Positions 5,232 through 10,116 of a stretch of DNA of 10,116 nt are shown piece after piece. Each line of letters starts with the position of its first letter. Within the stretch, counting starts at the first letter, position 1. The notes beneath the pieces are model-generated. The model ran no database searches and had not been told where the DNA came from. It saw only the letters and a program-made list of their open reading frames with translations. Source of the DNA: Cryomorphaceae bacterium. Its GTDB lineage: Bacteria > Bacteroidota > Bacteroidia > Flavobacteriales > Schleiferiaceae. The position numbers were made by a program, and so were the translations under genes. The DNA is taken from contig DNWN01000099.1 in assembly GCA_003507115.1 (NCBI GenBank), forward strand, positions 1-10,116, read 5' to 3'.

Positions 5232-8200
5232 ATGGCGAACGCGACCCCTTACGTTCCAAAAAATGCACTTCGCATCGTTACGGCTGCCTCACTATTTGAT
5301 GGCCACGACGCGAGTATAAATATTATGCGGCGCATTCTGCAGTCTAGCGGAGCGGAAGTCATTCACCTCGGCCACGACCGCAGCGTAGAGGAAGTTGTCA
5401 ATACGGCGATTCAAGAGGACGCCAATGCCATTGCTATGACCTCCTACCAAGGGGGACACATGGAGTATTTTAAGTACATGCATGACCTGCTCCGAGAAAA
5501 AGGGGCCGGCCACATTCGCATATTCGGCGGCGGCGGCGGAACCATCCTGCCCTCTGAAATCGCCGAACTTCAAGACTACGGCATAGCCCGTATCTACCAT
5601 CCGGACGACGGCCGCTCCATGGGCCTTCAAGGCATGATTAACGACTTATTGGAGAAATGCGACTTCCCCGTCGGAGATCAGCTGGACGGCGCGGTAGAGG
5701 GCGCATTGAAAGGGGAAGCACGGCACATGGCTCGGCTGATTTCCTGTGCCGAAAATTTTCCGGACCTCTATGCACTGCAGCGCCCTGCCTTGGAAAAAGC
5801 CATGGAAGGGCGAAGCCAAACACCCGTCCTAGGCATCACAGGGACTGGGGGTGCCGGAAAGAGTTCCCTCGTCGATGAATTGGTGCGGCGCTTCCACATG
5901 GATTTTCCATCCCTTCGTCTGGGCATCATTTCGGTCGACCCCTCCAAGCGCAAAACTGGGGGCGCCCTCTTAGGAGACCGCATCCGGATGAATGCCATTC
6001 AGCATCCCAACATCTACATGCGCTCGTTGGCAACGCGTCAGAGCAATCTAGCACTCAGCAAGCATGTCGCGGAGGCCCTGTTTATCCTTCAATCTGCGTC
6101 TTTTGACCTCATTATCCTAGAGACGAGTGGCATTGGTCAATCCGATACCGAAATCCTGGACCATAGCGACGTGTCGCTCTACGTCATGACCCCGGAATAT
6201 GGGGCGGCAACTCAGCTGGAAAAAATTGACATGTTGGACTTCGCGGACTTGATTGCTTTGAACAAGTTTGACAAGCGCGGGGCGCTCGATGCATTGCGCG
6301 ATGTAAAAAAGCAGGTCCAACGCAATCATAATCGTTGGGAAGACTCCGTGGAAGACATGCCTGTGTTTGGGACCATGGCTTCGCAATTCAACGATCCAGG
6401 TACCAACCGTCTCTTCCGAGCCGTCATGGAGGCCATGGTCACCAAGGCTGGGGCCACCCATCTGCAAGCCCAATCAGATCGTGCCGAGGGTCAGAGCGAA
6501 AAGATGTACATCATCCCGCCCGCCCGCACGCGCTACTTGAGTGAAATTTCAGAGGGCATCCGCGGATACAAGGCCTGGGTGCATCAGCAAGCGGAGGTAG
6601 CCGATAGCTTGTACAGCCTGCAACGCAGCATGGAATCCTTGGCTCAATCCACCTTGGAGGACCGCGATCGACTGATCAAAGGACTTCAAGAAGTCTTCGC
6701 TGCCAAAAAACGCGACTTGGATCCCTACAACTGGGACATGATCGAAGGATGGCCAGCCCTTCGCGAGCGCTACATGGGGGAGGAATATGTCTACCAAGTC
6801 CGCGGCAAGGACATTAAGGTTCCCACCTATTCCTTGTCTTTAAGTGGAAAAAAGATTCCCAAGGTGGTGACCCCGAGCTACCGATCGTGGGGGGACATTC
6901 TGCGCTGGTTGCTCGAAGAAAATGTCCCTGGGTCCTTCCCGTACACGGCGGGTATTTATCCGTTCAAGCGCATGGCCGAAGACCCGACCCGCATGTTTGC
7001 TGGGGAGGGCGGTCCCGAACGCACCAACAAGCGCTTCCACTACGTATCGCTCGGCATGCCGGCCAAGCGATTGAGCACGGCCTTTGATTCGGTCACCTTG
7101 TACGGACACGACCCCGGACGTCGCCCCGACATTTATGGCAAGATTGGTAACGCCGGGGTGAGCATTTGCTGCCTGGACGACGCGAAGAAACTCTACAGTG
7201 GCTTTGACCTTTGCGATCCGACGACCTCGGTGTCCATGACGATCAACGGTCCGGCGCCCATGCTCCTCGGCTTTTTCTTGAATGCCGCGGTGGATCAGCA
7301 ATGCGAAAAGTATATCACGGCCAATAAGCTGGAATCGAAGGTGGAAGCGGTCAAAAAGGCCAAGTACGACGACCAGGGCTTGCCCCGTCCTGCCTACCAT
7401 GGCACCTTGCCAGAAGGCAACAGCGGCCTCGGTTTGATGCTTTTAGGCGTGACTGGCGACGAAGTGCTGCCTGCCGAGGTCTACGCGAAGATCAAAGCGG
7501 AGGCCTTGAGCACCACGCGCGGCACCGTCCAGGCGGACATCCTCAAGGAGGATCAGGCCCAAAACACCTGTATTTTCTCGACCGAATACGCCCTTCGCCT
7601 AATGGGCGACGTGCAAGCCTACTTCATCGAGCAGAAAGTGCGCAACTTCTATTCGGTGTCGATTTCGGGCTACCACATTGCCGAGGCGGGCGCGAACCCC
7701 ATCACGCAACTCGCGTTTACGTTGGCGAATGGCTTCACCTACGTGGAGTATTACTTGAGTCGTGGCATGGACATCAATGCCTTCGGCCCCAACTTGAGCT
7801 TCTTCTTTTCCAATGGCATTGATCCCGAATATGCGGTGATCGGCCGCGTGGCACGCCGCGTGTGGGCCAAAGCCATGAAGACCAAGTACGGCGCCGACCC
7901 CCGGGCCCAAATGTTGAAGTACCACATTCAGACCTCGGGCCGTTCCTTGCATGCCCAGGAAATTGACTTCAATGACATTCGGACCACGCTGCAAGCACTG
8001 TATGCCATCTACGACAACTGCAACTCGCTGCATACCAACGCCTACGACGAGGCCATCACGACGCCCACCGAGGAGTCTGTGCGCCGCGCCATGGCCATCC
8101 AGTTGATTATCAACAAGGAATTGGGTCTCGCGAAGAACGAAAACCCCATTCAGGGCTCTTTCATCATCGAAGAATTGACCGATTTGGTCGAAGAAGCCGT

Positions 8201-8618
8201 GATGGACGAATTTGACCGTATCACAGAACGAGGCGGCGTTCTCGGCGCGATGGAAACGATGTACCAGCGAGGCAAGATTCAAGAGGAATCCATGCACTAC
8301 GAAATGCTCAAGCACACGGGCGAATACCCCATCATCGGCGTAAACACCTTCTTGAGTTCGAAAGGATCGCCCACCTTGATTCCTGGGGAGGTGATCCGTG
8401 CCACCGAAGGTGAAAAAGAGGATCAAATTGCCACGGTGGTGGCCTTGCAGGAAGCGTCGGGCGCCAAAGCTTCAGAGGCGCTCTCGGCAATTCAAGCAGC
8501 GGCGCTTTCCGGCGGGAATGTCTTTGAGGCCATCATGGAAGCGGCCAAGGTTTGCTCTTTAGGTCAACTTACCCATGCTATGTTCGAAGTGGGCGGTCAG
8601 TACCGTCGGAACATGTAG
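5232..8618 (+). CDS. icmF: Fused isobutyryl-CoA mutase, B12-dependent (IcmF type)
   Basis: This 1128-residue protein fuses three parts normally found separately. The first is a B12-binding domain (about 12-150) with FDGHDAS (22-28), where H25 is the expected cobalt ligand and the usual DxHxxG ends in Ser, plus SYQGGH (71-76) and a GGGGG run (99-103). The second is a MeaB-like G-protein chaperone (about 195-420) with Walker [10 protein letters not shown] (204-212), [15 protein letters not shown] (236-250), ETSGIGQSD (297-305) and base-specifying NKFD (344-347). The third is the mutase barrel (about 560-1128) with [10 protein letters not shown] (584-593), [11 protein letters not shown] (666-676), QNTCIF (777-782) and [10 protein letters not shown] (812-821). 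It interconverts isobutyryl-CoA and n-butyryl-CoA by a radical carbon-skeleton rearrangement, using GTP to load and guard adenosylcobalamin. Phe589 and Gln777 replace the Tyr and Arg of methylmalonyl-CoA mutase. The start at MANATPYVP fits the family. The frame is open to 5043, but that part overlaps yjjG. Confidence 0.93.
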   Translation: MANATPYVPKNALRIVTAASLFDGHDASINIMRRILQSSGAEVIHLGHDRSVEEVVNTAIQEDANAIAMTSYQGGHMEYFKYMHDLLREKGAGHIRIFGGGGGTILPSEIAELQDYGIARIYHPDDGRSMGLQGMINDLLEKCDFPVGDQLDGAVEGALKGEARHMARLISCAENFPDLYALQRPALEKAMEGRSQTPVLGITGTGGAGKSSLVDELVRRFHMDFPSLRLGIISVDPSKRKTGGALLGDRIRMNAIQHPNIYMRSLATRQSNLALSKHVAEALFILQSASFDLIILETSGIGQSDTEILDHSDVSLYVMTPEYGAATQLEKIDMLDFADLIALNKFDKRGALDALRDVKKQVQRNHNRWEDSVEDMPVFGTMASQFNDPGTNRLFRAVMEAMVTKAGATHLQAQSDRAEGQSEKMYIIPPARTRYLSEISEGIRGYKAWVHQQAEVADSLYSLQRSMESLAQSTLEDRDRLIKGLQEVFAAKKRDLDPYNWDMIEGWPALRERYMGEEYVYQVRGKDIKVPTYSLSLSGKKIPKVVTPSYRSWGDILRWLLEENVPGSFPYTAGIYPFKRMAEDPTRMFAGEGGPERTNKRFHYVSLGMPAKRLSTAFDSVTLYGHDPGRRPDIYGKIGNAGVSICCLDDAKKLYSGFDLCDPTTSVSMTINGPAPMLLGFFLNAAVDQQCEKYITANKLESKVEAVKKAKYDDQGLPRPAYHGTLPEGNSGLGLMLLGVTGDEVLPAEVYAKIKAEALSTTRGTVQADILKEDQAQNTCIFSTEYALRLMGDVQAYFIEQKVRNFYSVSISGYHIAEAGANPITQLAFTLANGFTYVEYYLSRGMDINAFGPNLSFFFSNGIDPEYAVIGRVARRVWAKAMKTKYGADPRAQMLKYHIQTSGRSLHAQEIDFNDIRTTLQALYAIYDNCNSLHTNAYDEAITTPTEESVRRAMAIQLIINKELGLAKNENPIQGSFIIEELTDLVEEAVMDEFDRITERGGVLGAMETMYQRGKIQEESMHYEMLKHTGEYPIIGVNTFLSSKGSPTLIPGEVIRATEGEKEDQIATVVALQEASGAKASEALSAIQAAALSGGNVFEAIMEAAKVCSLGQLTHAMFEVGGQYRRNM

Positions 8619-8633
8619 GGGAGGGGCCTCGTA

Positions 8634-9299
8634 TTAATCGATGCGTTCCCAAACGTACGGCACATCTTGGTTCATCAGGTCCGCCTTCTGTAGGGCCCAT
8701 TGGCCTTGGTGTTTTTGGAAGGTCAGTGTGCCCACATTGCTATCGTTTCGGAAGAGGTAAACGCGCTCCGTATGCGTCTTTTGGGCCAAATAGTAACTCG
8801 CCACACTAATATTCCCCTTGGGGGGCTGCACCATGCTCAGCAGGTGTTCTTCGCCCACTTTTAGCTGCCAAATGGCATCCACCACCAAGGGGTATTGGGT
8901 GGCCATCACGGGGTGGTAGAGCGGGCCAGCGGGGAGGGAGTGGGTTTCGGTCGCTTCACTCGATATGATGCCCTGAAACACCTCCATGAGTCCGTCTTGA
9001 AAGTTGACGGAATAGGAAGGACTCGACGAACTAATAAACTGGTAGAATTCAATATGCCCGTCCTCCAAGGAGAAAAGGGCCAGATGTCCCATTCCCTCAG
9101 CTTGGTCGTTGAAGGTCAAAATTTGGCCATATTGACCCATCGAGGTTTCAGCCTTGTATTTCAGAACAGTCAGTGCATCCTTTTGCACCAACTGGGCGTT
9201 GTTGGCAAACTGGTAACTGGCCGAATACACCCAGCGCGGTTGGCAACTTAGGGCCAGGGCTGCAGCGGCTCCCAAAAGGCATTTGTGGATAACTCCCAT
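8634..9299 (-). CDS. Probable lipoprotein of unknown function
   Basis: I do not recognise this 221-residue protein. The ATG at 9299 gives a classic export signal: MGVIHK, then a hydrophobic stretch CLLGAAAALALS (7-18) and Cys19. ALSC is a non-standard lipobox (Leu at -2, Ala at -3), but the position and the polar residues after it favour a lipoprotein over signal peptidase I cleavage. The mature part looks beta-rich, with alternating hydrophobic and polar runs such as GQILTFNDQ (58-66), GHLALFSLEDGHIEFYQF (71-88), VYLFRND (180-186) and GTLTFQKHQGQWALQKAD (190-207). The first of these, with repeated L-x-F-x-L patterns, could suit a small barrel or sandwich of the envelope. An in-frame extension to 9410 would run through the promoter region and into the start of the divergent exonuclease gene and is rejected. 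The 3' end faces icmF, 15 bases away, with no visible terminator between. Confidence 0.7.
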   Translation of the reverse strand: MGVIHKCLLGAAAALALSCQPRWVYSASYQFANNAQLVQKDALTVLKYKAETSMGQYGQILTFNDQAEGMGHLALFSLEDGHIEFYQFISSSSPSYSVNFQDGLMEVFQGIISSEATETHSLPAGPLYHPVMATQYPLVVDAIWQLKVGEEHLLSMVQPPKGNISVASYYLAQKTHTERVYLFRNDSNVGTLTFQKHQGQWALQKADLMNQDVPYVWERID

Positions 9300-9332
9300 G
9301 GCGGAAAGTTCGGCAATTCTGTGCGGGCTCGG

Positions 9333-9340
9333 TACCTTTA
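9333..9340 (+). promoter_or_regulatory. Candidate -7 box for the xth gene
   Basis: TACCTTTA matches TAnnTTTG at seven of eight positions and sits only four bases before the xth ATG at 9345. A TTCG at 9309-9312 lies 20 bases upstream as a weak -33 element. Transcription starting about seven bases beyond the box would give a transcript with essentially no 5' leader. Confidence 0.35.
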
Positions 9341-9344
9341 AGGC

Positions 9345-10106
9345 ATGAAAATTATTTCCTGGAATGTGAATGGAATTCGGGCGGCCGCGACCAAAGGCCT
9401 CCTGGATCAATTAGCCGCATGGGATGCGGATGTGGTGTGTTTTCAAGAGACCAAGGCCACCGAAGAGCAGGTCGCGGAAGTGCTTTTTGGCGCCGGCTAC
9501 CACGTGTATGCGCATTCGGCCGAAAAGAAGGGCTACAGCGGCACCGCTTTGATTTCGAAAGAAGCCCCCTTGAGCGTGAAAGTGGGGGTAGGCCTGCCCG
9601 AACACGACGGCGAAGGCCGCCTCATTGTGGCCGAGTTTCCCCACTACTACGTGGCAACCGCCTATGTGCCCAATTCCAAGGGCGACTTGAGCCGAATCCC
9701 TAACCGCCAAGCCTGGGACCGCGATATCGCTGACCTGCTCGCGGACTACGACCAGAAAAAGCCCATCGTATACTGCGGCGATCTTAATGTCGCCCACCAA
9801 GAAATCGACCTGTCCAATCCAAAATCCAACTACAACAAGACGCCCGGCTACACCCAAGCGGAAATTGACGGTATGGACTATTTGCTCAGCAAAGGCTTTG
9901 TGGATTCTTGGCGCGCCCAGCACCCCGAAGAGGTGAAGTTTTCCTGGTGGAGTATGCGTTCGGGTGCCCGTGCGAAGAACATCGGATGGCGTTTGGACTA
10001 CCACGTGGTGTCCGAGCGGCTCATGCCCAAGGTGACCCGGACGGATATCCTGACCGAAGAGTATGGCAGCGACCACTGTCCGGTGCTAATAGAGCTAGAG
10101 GGCTAG
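9345..10106 (+). CDS. xth: Exodeoxyribonuclease III / AP endonuclease, ExoA-APE1 type
   Basis: This 253-residue member of the endonuclease/exonuclease/phosphatase superfamily cuts DNA 5' of abasic sites and removes 3' blocking groups in base excision repair. All active-site blocks are present: MKIISWNVNGIRA (1-13, metal-site N7), CFQETK (32-37, E35), KGYSGTA (62-68), EGRLI (90-94), YVPN (107-110), CGDLNVAHQEIDLSNPKSN (144-162, with D146 and N148), GWRLDYH (214-220) and SDHCP (242-246, D243 and H244). The NVAHxEIDLxNPK and KNIGWRLDY forms are closer to ExoA and human APE1 than to E. coli Xth. Length is normal and the start is the family start. A TACCTTTA box ends four bases before the ATG, so the transcript may be leaderless. 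The gene is complete; ten bases follow it. Confidence 0.97.
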   Translation: MKIISWNVNGIRAAATKGLLDQLAAWDADVVCFQETKATEEQVAEVLFGAGYHVYAHSAEKKGYSGTALISKEAPLSVKVGVGLPEHDGEGRLIVAEFPHYYVATAYVPNSKGDLSRIPNRQAWDRDIADLLADYDQKKPIVYCGDLNVAHQEIDLSNPKSNYNKTPGYTQAEIDGMDYLLSKGFVDSWRAQHPEEVKFSWWSMRSGARAKNIGWRLDYHVVSERLMPKVTRTDILTEEYGSDHCPVLIELEG

Positions 10107-10116
10107 GGAGCGCCTG

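Noticed and set aside
7599..8426. 275-codon open frame antisense to icmF
   Set aside because: It is one of several long antisense frames produced by codon bias in a GC-rich gene. The sequence is His/Gly/Val-rich with no recognisable domain, and the sense strand is fully explained by the mutase barrel.
9300..9410. 37-residue N-terminal extension of the lipoprotein
   Set aside because: It would overlap the first 22 codons of xth and bury the signal peptide that begins at 9299.
9411..10076. 221-codon frame antisense to xth
   Set aside because: It lies completely within a gene with every ExoIII active-site motif, and its translation has no domain features.
1..10116. Mobile element, phage, defence system or CRISPR array
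   Set aside because: There are no transposase, integrase or nuclease-effector genes, no direct repeats with spacers and no island boundary; all genes but two have clear housekeeping or metabolic families. The RecD-like helicase is a compact stand-alone type with no defence partner beside it.

Overview
The window reads as a chromosomal housekeeping stretch from a member of the Bacteroidota, most likely a relatively GC-rich flavobacterial lineage. Three things point there. A DUF3822 gene sits directly beside rsmD, a pairing I know only from this phylum. There is a membrane-anchored pseudopilin-like protein with a C-terminal GSL...SGNW motif typical of Bacteroidetes. TAnnTTTG-type -7 promoter boxes occur in the intergenic gaps, where Shine-Dalgarno sequences are largely absent. 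I see no mobile element, CRISPR array, tRNA, rRNA or phage gene. Coding density is very high, and the longest gene-free gap is about 60 bases.

Layout. Bases 1-468 (minus) hold the first 156 codons of a DASS/SLC13-type anion transporter that runs off the left edge. Its start codon overlaps that of the divergent rdgB gene (467-1057, plus), which removes non-canonical purine nucleotides. rdgB converges with and overlaps the end of a three-gene minus-strand operon, 2954 to 1044: a pseudopilin-like membrane protein, a DUF3822 protein and the 16S rRNA methyltransferase RsmD. These genes are joined by TAA-T-ATG and TAATG junctions. From a shared 60-bp divergent promoter region the plus strand carries a RecD-like superfamily 1 helicase (3015-4412), a YjjG-family HAD nucleotidase (4409-5179, ATGA overlap) and, after a 52-bp gap with its own promoter-like box, a 1128-residue fused B12-dependent acyl-CoA mutase of the IcmF type (5232-8618). 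A probable lipoprotein of unknown function (8634-9299, minus) and an ExoA/APE1-type exodeoxyribonuclease III (9345-10106, plus) are divergent from a 45-bp gap.

Themes. RdgB and YjjG both belong to families that clean the nucleotide pool. The RecD-like helicase and exonuclease III act on damaged or broken DNA. IcmF is the metabolic outlier and links to branched and straight four-carbon acyl-CoA metabolism. Its active-site pair Phe589/Gln777 indicates isobutyryl-CoA rather than methylmalonyl-CoA specificity.

The least understood part is the minus-strand operon 2954-1044. It holds two uncharacterised conserved proteins, one pseudopilin-like and one from a family I recall having an actin-like fold. 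Early in the DUF3822 gene lies a perfect 11-bp hairpin which, in the sense mRNA only, is capped by a C(UCCG)G tetraloop.
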